64,000 nucleotides of DNA from Massilia sp. NR 4-1 (lineage in GTDB: Bacteria; Pseudomonadota; Gammaproteobacteria; Burkholderiales; Burkholderiaceae_D): the NCBI RefSeq assembly GCF_001191005.1, contig NZ_CP012201.1, positions 2,852,001-2,916,000 of the forward strand. Direction: 5' to 3'. Shown one piece after another: positions 28,628-37,765 of the stretch. The notes under the pieces are model-generated. The model was not told the origin of the DNA, did not search any database, and worked only from the letters and a program-made list of their open reading frames with translations. Position 1 is the stretch's first letter; every line of letters starts with the position of its first letter. The translations under genes and the position numbers were made by a program.

Positions 28628-30654
28628 TGCGGCTGCGGCGGCGGATTCTGCGGAGTCGGCTGCGCCTCGGGCGGTGGCGGCAGCGAAAGGCTAGGCAGCG
28701 GCGGCTGGGCCACGCTGGTGGCGGGACCGGGCTGGGTGTTCGACAGCGGCATATTGCTGACCGCAGGCGGCGGCATGGCCACCGTTTGCGGCACGGCGCC
28801 CGCTACCGGTGGGGCCTGCTGCGGCGCTTGCTGCGCGGCGGCAGGCGCCGGCAACTGGGCAGGTGGCCGCGACGACAAGTCCGGCTTGCGGCGGAAGCTG
28901 GCCTCGGTGCCGGCCGTAAATTCCGAAATGCCGGCTTCCGGACGCTGCACATTGCGCAGCAGGTGCGGCGTAATCGAGAGCACGATCTCGGTCTTTTGCG
29001 TATCGTCGTGCGAGGCGCCGAACAGGCGGCCCAGCAGGGGGAAGTCGCCCAGTCCCGGCACTTTGCTGGCCGACGAGCGCTCCTCATTATTCAGCAGGCC
29101 GGCCAGCACCTGGGTTTCGCCGTCCTTCAATTGCAGCAGGGTGGAAGCCTGGCGCGAACCGATCTGGTAGGCCGTGGTGCCGTTCTTGGTGATCACGGTG
29201 TTGACCAGATTGCTGACTTCGAGCGAGACGCGGATCGCCACTTCATTATTCAGGTAGATGATCGGCTCGGCGTTGAGCGTCACGCCCACATCCACAAAAC
29301 TGACCGAGTCGGTATTGAAGCCGCCCACGCCGGAGGAAATGGTGGAGGTGATGACCGGCAGCTTATCGCCAATCATGACCTTGGCCTTTTCCTTGTTGCG
29401 CACGCGGATGCGCGGATTGGCCAGCAGATTGCTGTCGCCGTCGTTCTTGTTGGCTTTCAAGGTCACCGGCAGCGAGCCGTTGATGCCGATGCGGTCGCGG
29501 TTCAGGTTATCGAAGTCGCGCAGATTGAAGCTGTCGGTGCCGCTCTTGCTGTTAATCGGCGAGAACACGGCCTTGGCCGGCCAGTCGATGCCCAGGTCCA
29601 TCAGGCGGGTGCGCTTGACCTCCAGGATTTCCACATCGAGCATCACTTCCGGTTCGGCGATATCCTGCGCCGCCACCAGCTTTTCGGCCAGGCGGATCGC
29701 TTCGGCATTGTCGCGCACGATGACCAGGTTGAGCTTTTCGTCGATCACCACGTCGCGCGACTTGAGGATGGTTTTCAGCGTATTGCCGATGGTCTTGGCT
29801 TCGGCGTTCGCCAGATAGAAGGTCTTGATGACCATCTCCTGGTATTCCTTCAGCTTGGGCGCGATGTTCGGGTAGATCAGGATGGTGTTGCCGTCCATGA
29901 CCTGCTGCTCCAGCTGATTGGTCATCAGCAGATAGTAGATGGCCGATTCCACCGTGCTGTTCTTGAGGAAGATGGAGGTGCGGGTATCGGTCTTCACATC
30001 CTTGTCGAAGATGAAGTTCAGGCCGGAACGGCGCGAAATCACCTCGAACACCTGCTTGATCGGCGCTTCGCGGAACTCGATGGTGATGGGCTGCTTATAG
30101 GCTTTGGACAGGCCGGTTTCAGCCGGCGCGGGCGGATTTTTTTCCGCGATATCGCGCAGCATGTCGCGCGCGCGCTCATGCTGCGGCCTTTCGGCCAGCA
30201 CCTGGTTGAGCTTCTGCTTGGCCTGGTCGTATTCGCGCTGCTCGATCAGGACCGATGCGGCCAGCAGCAGCTTGCCGTGGCGCTCGACCATGTCCAGCTT
30301 GCGCAGGCTGCCGCGGGCGCGCTCGTTCTGCGGACTCACGGCCAGGGCGCGCTCGATATTTTGCTGCGCCAGGTCCAGCTTGCCCTCTTCCATCTGGCTA
30401 TCGGCCAGATCGAGATAGCGCAACAGCATGCGGTCGCGGGTGTTCAAATAAGCACTGCGGTATTCGGCATTGCCTGGTTCGCGGCGCATCGCTTCCTGCA
30501 GTTTAAACAGGCCGGCTTCCACCTGGTCTTTTTCGATGAGGTTCTGGGCATCGCGGTACGCCATCTGACCGGCGCAGCCGCTCAAGGCCAGCAGCAACGC
30601 GGACAGCGTGATTTTTTTTACCAGGCGGGCAGGCCCGTGCGGTTGACTTGGCAT
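28624..30654 (-). CDS. Lipoprotein secretin with TPR and proline-rich tail
   Basis: A 676-residue outer-membrane secretin of the GspD/PilQ/MshL superfamily. The lipobox LALSGC puts the lipidated Cys at residue 27. Residues 35-165 look like TPR repeats, unusual for a GspD. An STN/N0 domain begins near 190 (ITIEFREAPIKQVFEVIS). The secretin core includes VPGLGDFPLLGRLFG near 560. The last 80 residues are Pro/Gln/Ala-rich. As a lipoprotein it could reach the outer membrane without a separate pilotin. Confidence 0.88.
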   Translation of the reverse strand: MPSQPHGPARLVKKITLSALLLALSGCAGQMAYRDAQNLIEKDQVEAGLFKLQEAMRREPGNAEYRSAYLNTRDRMLLRYLDLADSQMEEGKLDLAQQNIERALAVSPQNERARGSLRKLDMVERHGKLLLAASVLIEQREYDQAKQKLNQVLAERPQHERARDMLRDIAEKNPPAPAETGLSKAYKQPITIEFREAPIKQVFEVISRRSGLNFIFDKDVKTDTRTSIFLKNSTVESAIYYLLMTNQLEQQVMDGNTILIYPNIAPKLKEYQEMVIKTFYLANAEAKTIGNTLKTILKSRDVVIDEKLNLVIVRDNAEAIRLAEKLVAAQDIAEPEVMLDVEILEVKRTRLMDLGIDWPAKAVFSPINSKSGTDSFNLRDFDNLNRDRIGINGSLPVTLKANKNDGDSNLLANPRIRVRNKEKAKVMIGDKLPVITSTISSGVGGFNTDSVSFVDVGVTLNAEPIIYLNNEVAIRVSLEVSNLVNTVITKNGTTAYQIGSRQASTLLQLKDGETQVLAGLLNNEERSSASKVPGLGDFPLLGRLFGASHDDTQKTEIVLSITPHLLRNVQRPEAGISEFTAGTEASFRRKPDLSSRPPAQLPAPAAAQQAPQQAPPVAGAVPQTVAMPPPAVSNMPLSNTQPGPATSVAQPPLPSLSLPPPPEAQPTPQNPPPQPQ

Positions 30655-31301
30655 CAGTCGATGGCTCCAATATTTAGCTGCTGCACTTGGTTCAGCGGCA
30701 GATAGGTGATCGTTAATTCAGGCGGCGCGATGCGGTCGATGCGGTAGGTGCCGTCGATGACCTGCTTCTGATGCGCGATATAGGTACGGTCACCACGCGA
30801 CAGATACACCTCCCACTCGCCATCGGCCACCGATTTGCCGATATAGCTGTATGGCAGCGGCGGCGCGCTGGGGGGCGGCGGCGGGGGCGGCGCAACGGGC
30901 GGGGGCGGCGGCGGATTCCAATTCTGGCCGAGGAAAACGCCCTCCCCGCTCTTGAAACTGGCCTCGCCCGCCTCACCGATCAGCAGGGCGCGCGGAATCA
31001 GGCGCAGAATGGCGCTATTGGCGGCGCCGGCGGTTTTTCCACCGGCAGCGGGCGGCGCTTCGGCCGGCGGCGCGGCGGGGGCCGATGCTGCGGACGGACT
31101 GGCCGCCACCGGCACGGCGGCATCCGGCGGCACGGCTGGCGCGGGGGTCTTGCCAACAGCGTTGCCGGCCTCCTTGCCCGCGCGCGGCGTGGGACGGTCC
31201 ACCGCCTCGGCCACTTCGCCGGACGGCGTCTTGTCGCCGAACAGGGCCAGGCCGGCGGCGGTCAGCAGCGCGCCGCCCATCAGCAGATGGCGCGGCTTCA
31301 T
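30654..31301 (-). CDS. PilP/GspC-like inner membrane protein, proline-rich
   Basis: A 215-residue protein with one N-terminal membrane anchor (HLLMGGALLTAAGLALF), a long Ala/Pro-rich periplasmic linker including near-continuous prolines (about 132-148), and a C-terminal domain (YSYIGKSVADGEWEVYLSRGD onward) that resembles the homology region of GspC or PilP. By position between the PilO-like protein and the secretin it probably links the inner-membrane platform to the secretin. Overlaps at both ends show tight coupling. Confidence 0.65.
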   Translation of the reverse strand: MKPRHLLMGGALLTAAGLALFGDKTPSGEVAEAVDRPTPRAGKEAGNAVGKTPAPAVPPDAAVPVAASPSAASAPAAPPAEAPPAAGGKTAGAANSAILRLIPRALLIGEAGEASFKSGEGVFLGQNWNPPPPPPVAPPPPPPPSAPPLPYSYIGKSVADGEWEVYLSRGDRTYIAHQKQVIDGTYRIDRIAPPELTITYLPLNQVQQLNIGAID

Positions 31302-31846
31302 TGCTGGCCCTCCTTCAGATACAGCGTGAAGCGCAGCTTGGCCTCGACCTGCAGATCGGCGATATTGTCACGCCGGAAGCTGACCTCGTCGAGGGAGGCG
31401 AACGGCACGGCGGCCAGGGCGCGCAGCACGAATTGCCAGATCGGCTGGTAGCCGCCTTTGACCGGCAACAGGATCTGGTAGCTGGAGACGCGGCTGGCCT
31501 TGTCGTAGTTGAACTTGTATTCGCCTTGATGCAGGGCCAGGCCCGATTTCGCCGCCAGCGCGAACAGCGTGCCGACCTGCTGTTCGGCATGGCGTTTCTC
31601 GCCCAGCGTGGCGTAGAACTCGGCCAGGTTTTCATTGGCCGAGGGCGGCGGCGGCGCCGTCACCAGTGTGGCCGGCGCCGGCAGCGGCCGGGCCAGCAAC
31701 GCCTGCTGCCTGTCGCGCTGCGGCAGCAGCCAGGCCCAGGCCAGCGCCGCGGCCAGCAGCAGCGCGATGGCCAGGCAGGCCATGGGCGCGCGCCGCACCC
31801 GCAGACGCACGCGCAACAGCAAACCAGCCAGATTCAAGTCCTTCAT
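31298..31846 (-). CDS. PilO/GspM-like assembly protein
   Basis: A 182-residue protein with one N-terminal membrane segment (MACLAIALLLAAALAWAWLL) followed by a short coiled-coil-like stretch and an alpha/beta periplasmic domain, the layout of PilO and GspM. The start at 31846 has a GGGGGG ribosome-binding tract and overlaps the PilN-like stop (ATGA). A GTG twelve bases upstream is less likely. Assignment rests on layout and position. Confidence 0.65.
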   Translation of the reverse strand: MKDLNLAGLLLRVRLRVRRAPMACLAIALLLAAALAWAWLLPQRDRQQALLARPLPAPATLVTAPPPPSANENLAEFYATLGEKRHAEQQVGTLFALAAKSGLALHQGEYKFNYDKASRVSSYQILLPVKGGYQPIWQFVLRALAAVPFASLDEVSFRRDNIADLQVEAKLRFTLYLKEGQQ

Positions 31847-32388
31847 TGCGCCCCCCACTGTACTTCCACCTGGAAGCGGATCGGCCGGTTCGGGTCCTGC
31901 TCGCTGACCTCATGGCGCAGCAGCGCCGCCGCGCTGAAGAATTCCTGCTGCTTCAATTCCTCGATATAGGCAATCATCTCGTCCGCGTTCTTGGTCTCGG
32001 CGGTGATTTTCAGCACCCGCTTGCGCGCATCGGGGTCCAGCGCCAGCAGGGCGACATGGCGCGGCGTGGCCGCTGCCACCGCGTCCTGCAAATCGTTCCA
32101 GGGCAGGTTGAGCTGCATGATGGCGGCGTTCACGGCCTGTGCCTGCGCTTCCGGAATGGCGACGGCGGCCACCGGCGGCGGCGCTTTGGACAGGGCGATG
32201 GCCTGGCGCTGGATAGCTTGCAGCTGCGCTTCGCGCGCCTGCCGCTTTTGCGCCATCTCCCAGGCCGCCAGGCCGGCGCCCACACACAGACCCAGGCCCA
32301 GCACGACGCCGAACACGGTGGCGGGGCGCAGGCGGAACACGGCGCGGCGCCAGCCGGGCGGCGCGAAATCGATGTGCATGCGCCTCAT
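31843..32388 (-). CDS. PilN/GspL-C-like assembly protein
   Basis: A 181-residue protein: a short cytoplasmic N-terminus (MHIDFAPPGWR, recalling the PilN segment that binds PilM), one membrane helix (TVFGVVLGLGLCVGAGLAAW) and a periplasmic ferredoxin-like domain. The start at 32388 overlaps the PilM-like stop as ATGA; ATG 32379 is possible. Split PilM plus PilN correspond to one GspL in classical type II systems. Confidence 0.65.
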   Translation of the reverse strand: MRRMHIDFAPPGWRRAVFRLRPATVFGVVLGLGLCVGAGLAAWEMAQKRQAREAQLQAIQRQAIALSKAPPPVAAVAIPEAQAQAVNAAIMQLNLPWNDLQDAVAAATPRHVALLALDPDARKRVLKITAETKNADEMIAYIEELKQQEFFSAAALLRHEVSEQDPNRPIRFQVEVQWGAQ

Positions 32389-33206
32389 GCCGCGCTCCCC
32401 GCCCATGCCAGCAGGCTGGCGGCCGAGAAGCTGCTGCCCTGCACCCCGGCATCGAGGTGGATGCAGGACATCTCGTCCTTGCCGCCGGCGCCCGGCTTGG
32501 CCAGGGCCGCCGGCAGCACGCCGCACAGCTGCACCGCCTTGGGCAGCGCCAGATTAAAGAGCAAGGCCTCGCGCCGCACCATCTGGCCCAGCCAATAGTG
32601 GTCGGCGCCGCCCGGCACCGGCAGGGGGCGCAGGGCGCGTAGCTGGCCGTCCTCGATGACGGCCAAGGTCAGCAGCTTGTCGTGCAGGACGCCGAACCAG
32701 GCATCGCGCCCGATGGCGCCGTGCCAGCGGTTCCACAGCGCGACAAAGTGCGGCCGCACCTCGACCATGGCGGCGCCGCTGTCGGCGCAGGCCTGGCCCA
32801 GCACGGCCAGCAGCTTGCGCGGCATGGCGGCGGCGTAGAAAGGCTGGCTGGCGTGCCAGTCGGCCGACAATTGCCAGGCCGCCGGCGCTTGGCCGTACAG
32901 GCTGTGGAAGCGCAGCGCGGCGGCGGCCTCGATATCGGCCATGCGCGCCGCATTGGCCGGCGGCGTCACCTGCCACAGGCGCACCAGTTCATCGGCCAGC
33001 ACAAAGCTCAGCGCGCGGCCGGCGACACCGGCTTGCTGCAGCAAGCCGCGCAAGGCCGTGCCCAGGGCCGCATGCTCCTCGTCGGCCATATAGCTGCACT
33101 CGGCCAGCACCTGCGGCGGCTTGCGCCCCCAGCGGCCGACGCTGAGCAGGCTGAGCGCATGGCTGCCGACGCCCACGCGCAATTGCTGTCCCCATCCCTT
33201 AAGCAT
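32385..33206 (-). CDS. PilM/GspL-N-like cytoplasmic protein
   Basis: A 273-residue soluble protein without membrane segments, between the ATPase and PilN-like genes. The position and a divergent actin-like pattern (GVGSHALSLLSVG at the N-terminus, DIEAAAALRF in the middle) suggest a PilM or GspL-N role, coupling the ATPase to the membrane platform. Sequence support for the family is weak. Confidence 0.55.
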   Translation of the reverse strand: MLKGWGQQLRVGVGSHALSLLSVGRWGRKPPQVLAECSYMADEEHAALGTALRGLLQQAGVAGRALSFVLADELVRLWQVTPPANAARMADIEAAAALRFHSLYGQAPAAWQLSADWHASQPFYAAAMPRKLLAVLGQACADSGAAMVEVRPHFVALWNRWHGAIGRDAWFGVLHDKLLTLAVIEDGQLRALRPLPVPGGADHYWLGQMVRREALLFNLALPKAVQLCGVLPAALAKPGAGGKDEMSCIHLDAGVQGSSFSAASLLAWAGSAA

Positions 33207-34884
33207 GCAGTGTCACCCGTTTGATTTCGGCCAGCGTGGTGCCGCCGCGCCGCACCAGCTCCAGCGCCGCCTGGCGCAGGCTGCGCGTGCCATTCTCATA
33301 GGCCGCCGCCTTGATCTGGCGGATCGGCCGCTTGTCCACGATCAGTTCGCGGATCTCGTCGTTCAAGGTCAGGATTTCGGCGATCGAGCGGCGCCCCTTG
33401 TAGCCGGTGCCGCGGCAGTCGCCGCAGCCCTTGCCCTGCATGAAGCGGTAGTCGTAGACGTCGGCCCGCGCCAGATTGGCGCCGGCCAGTTCCTCGTCGC
33501 TCGGCGTGTATTCGGCCGCGCAGTGCGGGCAGTTGATACGCACCAGGCGCTGCGCCCAGATGCCGTTCAAGGCCGACACGAAAGCGTAGGGATCGATGCC
33601 CATATGCGTGAAGCGGCCGAAGACGTCGAACACATTGTTCGCGTGCACCGTGGTCAGCACCAGGTGGCCGGTCAGCGCCGACTGCACCGCGATTTCCGCC
33701 GTTTCACGGTCGCGGATCTCGCCCACCATGATCTTGTCCGGATCGTGGCGCAGGATGGAGCGCAAGCCCTTGGCGAAGGTCAGGCCCTTCTTTTCATTGA
33801 CCGGGATCTGCAGGATGCCGGGCAGCTGGTATTCGACCGGATCTTCAATCGTGATGATTTTTTCGCGGCCGTTGTGGATCTCGGTCAGCGCCGCGTACAG
33901 CGTGGTGGTCTTGCCGGAACCGGTCGGCCCCGTCACCAGCAGCATGCCGTAGGCCTCCTGCGCCAGCACGCGCAGCGTGGCCAGCGACGGCGCGTCGAAG
34001 CCCAGCGCTTCCAGCGTCAGCGAGCCGTAGGACTCGATCATGGCGCGCTTGTCCAGAATACGGATCACGGCGTCTTCGCCGTGGATGCTGGGCATGATGG
34101 AGACGCGCAGATCGATCTCGCGGCCGTTCGATTCGACGCGGAAGCTGCCGTCCTGCGGCACGCGGCGCTCGGCGATATCGAGTTCGGCCAGCACCTTCAG
34201 GCGCGAGATGATCTGCTCGGCCACTTCGATGCCGTTGACGGCGGTGGCGTGATCGAGCACGCCGTCGACGCGGTACTTGACCGCCAGCCCGCCGGCCGTG
34301 CTTTCCAGGTGGATGTCGGAAGCGCCCGCCTTGAGCGCGTCGTACAAGGTGGAATTCACCAGGCGCACCGCCGGACTGGCCGCCTCCGACACCGAGGCGA
34401 AGGACAGCACGGCGGCCGTCTTGCCGTCGCGGCGCGCATTGTCGGCGCCCGGCAGCAGGCTATCGACGGCGCGCGCCGACTCCTCCTGCTTGGACAGATA
34501 GGCCTGGATATCGGCCTGCAGCGCCAGCCGGATCTGCAGCGGCGACTGCGGCTTGCTACGCGCCTGGGTCGACAGCCAGGTTTGCAGGTCGATGTCGAAG
34601 GGATCGGCCACCACGCCCAGCACCAGCCCGTCCTGGGCGCGCAGCAGCACGCAGTGGCGGGCCATGGCCTGCGACAGCGGCAACAGGTCGAAGGCCGGCT
34701 CGAAAGCCAGCATATCCGCCGTTTCCAGCACGGCCAGGCCAAAGGGCTGGGCCAGCTCGCGCACCACCAGGCGCGGTTCCAGCCCGCTCAAGACTTCCAG
34801 CTCGTCGACCAGGCTACGCTTGCTGTGCTCGCGCTGCTGGCGCGCGCGCATCAGCAGCGCGGCGTCGAGGGCAGCGTGACTCAT
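33199..34884 (-). CDS. gspE: GspE/PilB-type secretion ATPase
   Basis: A 561-residue hexameric ATPase that drives pseudopilus assembly. It has an N-terminal GspE/MshEN domain (about 20-150), a Walker A GPTGSGKT (319-326), an Asp box and a Walker B region (GEIRDRETAEIA). The zinc tetracysteine site has CPHC and CGDC pairs, typical of GspE and PilB. It overlaps gspF by four bases and the PilM-like gene by eight. Confidence 0.93.
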   Translation of the reverse strand: MSHAALDAALLMRARQQREHSKRSLVDELEVLSGLEPRLVVRELAQPFGLAVLETADMLAFEPAFDLLPLSQAMARHCVLLRAQDGLVLGVVADPFDIDLQTWLSTQARSKPQSPLQIRLALQADIQAYLSKQEESARAVDSLLPGADNARRDGKTAAVLSFASVSEAASPAVRLVNSTLYDALKAGASDIHLESTAGGLAVKYRVDGVLDHATAVNGIEVAEQIISRLKVLAELDIAERRVPQDGSFRVESNGREIDLRVSIMPSIHGEDAVIRILDKRAMIESYGSLTLEALGFDAPSLATLRVLAQEAYGMLLVTGPTGSGKTTTLYAALTEIHNGREKIITIEDPVEYQLPGILQIPVNEKKGLTFAKGLRSILRHDPDKIMVGEIRDRETAEIAVQSALTGHLVLTTVHANNVFDVFGRFTHMGIDPYAFVSALNGIWAQRLVRINCPHCAAEYTPSDEELAGANLARADVYDYRFMQGKGCGDCRGTGYKGRRSIAEILTLNDEIRELIVDKRPIRQIKAAAYENGTRSLRQAALELVRRGGTTLAEIKRVTLHA

Positions 34885-36065
34885 GACATTTCTCCCGCCA
34901 GATCGAAGATCGGCATATACAGCAACACCACGATGGCGCCCACCACCAGGCCGATGGCGGCCATCAGCATCGGTTCAAAAGTCCGCGTGAAGCGGTCGAT
35001 CCAGCGGCTGATTTCGCCGTCGTAGAAAGCCGCCGACTGCGTCAGCATCGGCCCCATATCGCCGGTGCGCTCGCCCACGCGCAGCATGCGCAGCGAGATC
35101 GGCGTGGTCAGGCCATTGGCTTCAAACGCCGCCGACAGCGGCAGGCCCGCTTCGATCATGCCGCGCGCCGCCTGCAAGCCTTCGCGCACGCTGGCCGAGA
35201 CCATGCCCTGCACCGTCTCGATGGCGTGCACGATGGTGATGCCGCCCTCACTCAGCATGCCCAGGGTCAGGTACAGCCGCGACAGCTCGTAAATACGCAC
35301 CCGCTCGCCGATGCCGGGCAGGCGGCCCAGCAGGCGCACCAGGCCGCCGCGCGCCAGCAGGCGGCGCACGCCCAGCACCACGACGGCCAGCGCCAGCGCC
35401 AAGCCGCCCAGCAAGGCGGCCGTATGCTGGGCGGCGAACTGGCCCCAGCTCAGCATCATTTGCGACATCCAGGGCAGATTGCGGCCCGCGCCCTGGTAGA
35501 CCTCGGCGAAGCGCGGCACCACATAGGCGATCAGGAACAGGCTGACGCCGCCGCCCACCAGCAGCAGGATGCAGGGGTAGATGGCGGCGCTGACGATCTT
35601 GCCGCGCACCAGATCGATGCGCTGCTGGTAATCGATGTAGCGCGCCAGGGAACGCGGCAGGTCGCTGGTGCCTTCGGCCGCCTTGACGATGCCCACATAC
35701 AGAGGGGGAAACAGCTGCGGCTGGTCGGCCAGCACGGCGGAAAAGCGCCGCCCTTCGCGCAGGCCGGACAGCAGGCGTTCCAGCACGCCACGCGTGGCCG
35801 GGCTGCCCTCTTTCTCCAGCAAGGCTTCCAGCGCTTCGACCACGCCCAGGCCCGCCGTCAGCAGGGCCAGCAGCTCCTGGCTGAACAGCACCAGCGACAT
35901 GGCTTTGCCGGTGCTGGCGCGCAAGGGACCGCGCAGCGGACGGATGGCGCTGACATACAGGCCGCGCGCCTCGACCTGGCGCCGCGCATCGGCCTCGTCG
36001 CGGCCGTCGATCAGCAGACGGTCGATGCTCATGTCCGGCGACAAGGTGCGAACTTCAAACTGCAT
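34881..36065 (-). CDS. gspF: GspF/PilC-type inner-membrane platform protein
   Basis: A 394-residue protein with two T2SSF domains, each followed by membrane helices (three in all: near 165-190, 215-235 and 365-390). The MSLVLFSQELLALLTAGLGVVEAL segment is typical of GspF. It organises the ATPase and pseudopilin feed. A 22-bp gap separates it from gspG. Confidence 0.93.
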   Translation of the reverse strand: MQFEVRTLSPDMSIDRLLIDGRDEADARRQVEARGLYVSAIRPLRGPLRASTGKAMSLVLFSQELLALLTAGLGVVEALEALLEKEGSPATRGVLERLLSGLREGRRFSAVLADQPQLFPPLYVGIVKAAEGTSDLPRSLARYIDYQQRIDLVRGKIVSAAIYPCILLLVGGGVSLFLIAYVVPRFAEVYQGAGRNLPWMSQMMLSWGQFAAQHTAALLGGLALALAVVVLGVRRLLARGGLVRLLGRLPGIGERVRIYELSRLYLTLGMLSEGGITIVHAIETVQGMVSASVREGLQAARGMIEAGLPLSAAFEANGLTTPISLRMLRVGERTGDMGPMLTQSAAFYDGEISRWIDRFTRTFEPMLMAAIGLVVGAIVVLLYMPIFDLAGEMS

Positions 36066-36087
36066 GGCCGGAACGCCTCAGAGGAAT

Positions 36088-36531
36088 TTATTGGGAAGAG
36101 ATGTCGGCGTTTTCGCCTTCGCCGCCCGGCTGGCCGTCCTTGCCCAGGGACAGGATCTCGAATTCGCCCTTGGTGCCGGGCGCCTTGTACTGGTAAGGAC
36201 GGCCCCAGGGATCGGGTGGCACACCCTTCTTCAGATACGGACCGTTCCATTTGGTTCCGGCCGTGGCCGGCGCGTTCAGCAGGGCCGCCAGGCCTTCCGC
36301 CGTGGTCGGATAACGGCCCACGTCAAGGCGGTAAGTATCGAGCGATTTTTCGAAGGCTTCGATCTGGGCCTTGGCGATGGTCACTTCCGACTTGCCCAGC
36401 TGGGAAAAGTATTTGGGGCCGACATAGGCCGCCAGCAGGCCGATGATGACGATCACCACCAGCAGCTCCAGCAGCGTAAAGCCGCGCGCGCGGCCGAATT
36501 TTTCACGGCCCACAGAGTTCAATGACAGCAT
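36088..36531 (-). CDS. gspG: Major pseudopilin GspG
   Basis: A 147-residue major pseudopilin. The leader ends at ARG and the mature part begins FTLLELLVVIVIIGLL with Glu5. KYFSQLGKSEVTIAKAQI and GRYPTTAEGLAALL are GspG hallmarks, as is the calcium-site loop near DPWGRPYQYKAPG. The ATG at 36531 was preferred because GGAAGGGG lies about 6-8 bp before it; an ATG at 36537 adds two residues. First gene of the operon. Confidence 0.93.
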   Translation of the reverse strand: MLSLNSVGREKFGRARGFTLLELLVVIVIIGLLAAYVGPKYFSQLGKSEVTIAKAQIEAFEKSLDTYRLDVGRYPTTAEGLAALLNAPATAGTKWNGPYLKKGVPPDPWGRPYQYKAPGTKGEFEILSLGKDGQPGGEGENADISSQ

Positions 36532-36921
36532 CCACATCCCCTTCCCGGCCACCGGCGGCGCCGGCGGAAAAACCAAGATTTCAAGAAGGGCAAAGGCTAC
36601 CATGCCATTTAAGGATTCGACAACTTTTTCTTCGCGTTTTCACTCTGCGGAAACGCCCCCGCCCAGCCCGGCCGCCACGGGCGATTTAACATTCAACGTT
36701 GCAAATTAAACACATGCCGCCTTACATTTTGTTACAGCCACTTTCATAGGAGAAGCAAAATTAAATTCGACGAAGCGGCAATATAGAGAAATTAGAAACG
36801 TTAGTTTTTTAGACAATTTCATGTAGGAATTGATATAGTTTTTGGCAATCCGGCATAGCCTGCAGCGGCCGGCCGCGGCGGCCCGCCCGCCTGTCACGAA
36901 TTTCACCATGAAGGGTACGAT
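36532..36921. other. gspG / PEP-CTERM intergenic region
   Basis: A 390-bp gap, AT-rich at 36690-36845. It must hold divergent promoters for the secretion operon and the PEP-CTERM gene. TGTAGGAA at 36822-36829 equals half of the palindrome at 49052 and abuts a -35-like TTGATA (36830-36835). No clear -10 was found for either direction. Confidence 0.5.
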
Positions 36922-37719
36922 ATGAAAAGCCACCGCTCAGCAGCGCCACGTCCATTTTCCCGTGTCCTGGGCGCCGCCCTGCTCGCCGGTGTGGGCGCGC
37001 TGGCCGCCCCCGCCGCCCAAGCCGACATCATCAATTTCAGCGCCACCCAAAACATCGTCAGCGGCACGCTGAATGCGGGCGACTCGCTGTATAACGGCGG
37101 CGACGCGTTCCGCCAGGGCAGCTACCGCTTCGACGTGCTGGACGGTCCGGTGGCGCGCGCCGCCGGCCTGAACGGCCTGGCCGGCGCCCTGATCGACGGC
37201 GCCAATCCCTTCAGCTGCACCATCCTGGCCTGCCCTTCGGGCAATCTGAGCAAATACTTCGCCGGCCTCAACGATGGCGCCCTGGTGGTCACGCGCGACT
37301 ATGGCGCCGCCTTCCGCCTCGACGGCCTGGACTTCGGCTTCATCGCCCCGGTCGGCGACCTGCCCGATGGCGGCTATGGCCAGCTGCGCCTGACCGGCGT
37401 GGCCGCCGACGGCAGCCAGATCAGCGACGCCCTGGACTTCGCCGGCCAGGACGCGACCGGCAAATTCAAGTTCAGCAACTGGCTGGCCAGCTCGGCCTTC
37501 GCCGGCATCTCGCTGCGCAGCCTGAGCATCGACGCCTGCCTGTTTACCGACGGCGGCGACTGCGTCAACTCGGCAGCCGATCCGGCCGGCAACCAGGCCC
37601 AGTACGCGCTCGACAATCTGCAGGTGACGGCCGTGCCGCTGCCCGCCACGCCGGCGCTGATGCTGCTCGGCCTGGCCGGCATGGGCCTGGTGGCGCGCCG
37701 CAAGCGCCAGCGCGCTTGA
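36922..37719 (+). CDS. PEP-CTERM protein with QYxxD motif
   Basis: A 265-residue secreted protein with a signal peptide (ends AAPAAQAD), a beta-rich body and a C-terminal sorting signal VPLPATPALMLLGLAGMGLVARRKRQRA. The signal has VPLP instead of VPEP. The QYALDNLQV segment just before it resembles the QFxxD class of PEP-CTERM proteins. Exosortase would cleave the tail and release or anchor the protein at the surface. AAGGG precedes the ATG. It lies 46 bp before the S8 protease gene and may be co-expressed with it. Confidence 0.82.
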   Translation: MKSHRSAAPRPFSRVLGAALLAGVGALAAPAAQADIINFSATQNIVSGTLNAGDSLYNGGDAFRQGSYRFDVLDGPVARAAGLNGLAGALIDGANPFSCTILACPSGNLSKYFAGLNDGALVVTRDYGAAFRLDGLDFGFIAPVGDLPDGGYGQLRLTGVAADGSQISDALDFAGQDATGKFKFSNWLASSAFAGISLRSLSIDACLFTDGGDCVNSAADPAGNQAQYALDNLQVTAVPLPATPALMLLGLAGMGLVARRKRQRA

Positions 37720-37765
37720 GTTCTGCCCGCGTCCCTCCCCGACCGTTTATTGACAAGGAATTCCC

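Noticed and set aside
36840..36865. GGCAATCCG elements before PEP-CTERM genes (36844 and near 50380) as sigma-54 promoters
   Set aside because: The GG to GC spacing is wrong by one or two bases in both, so they were not called.
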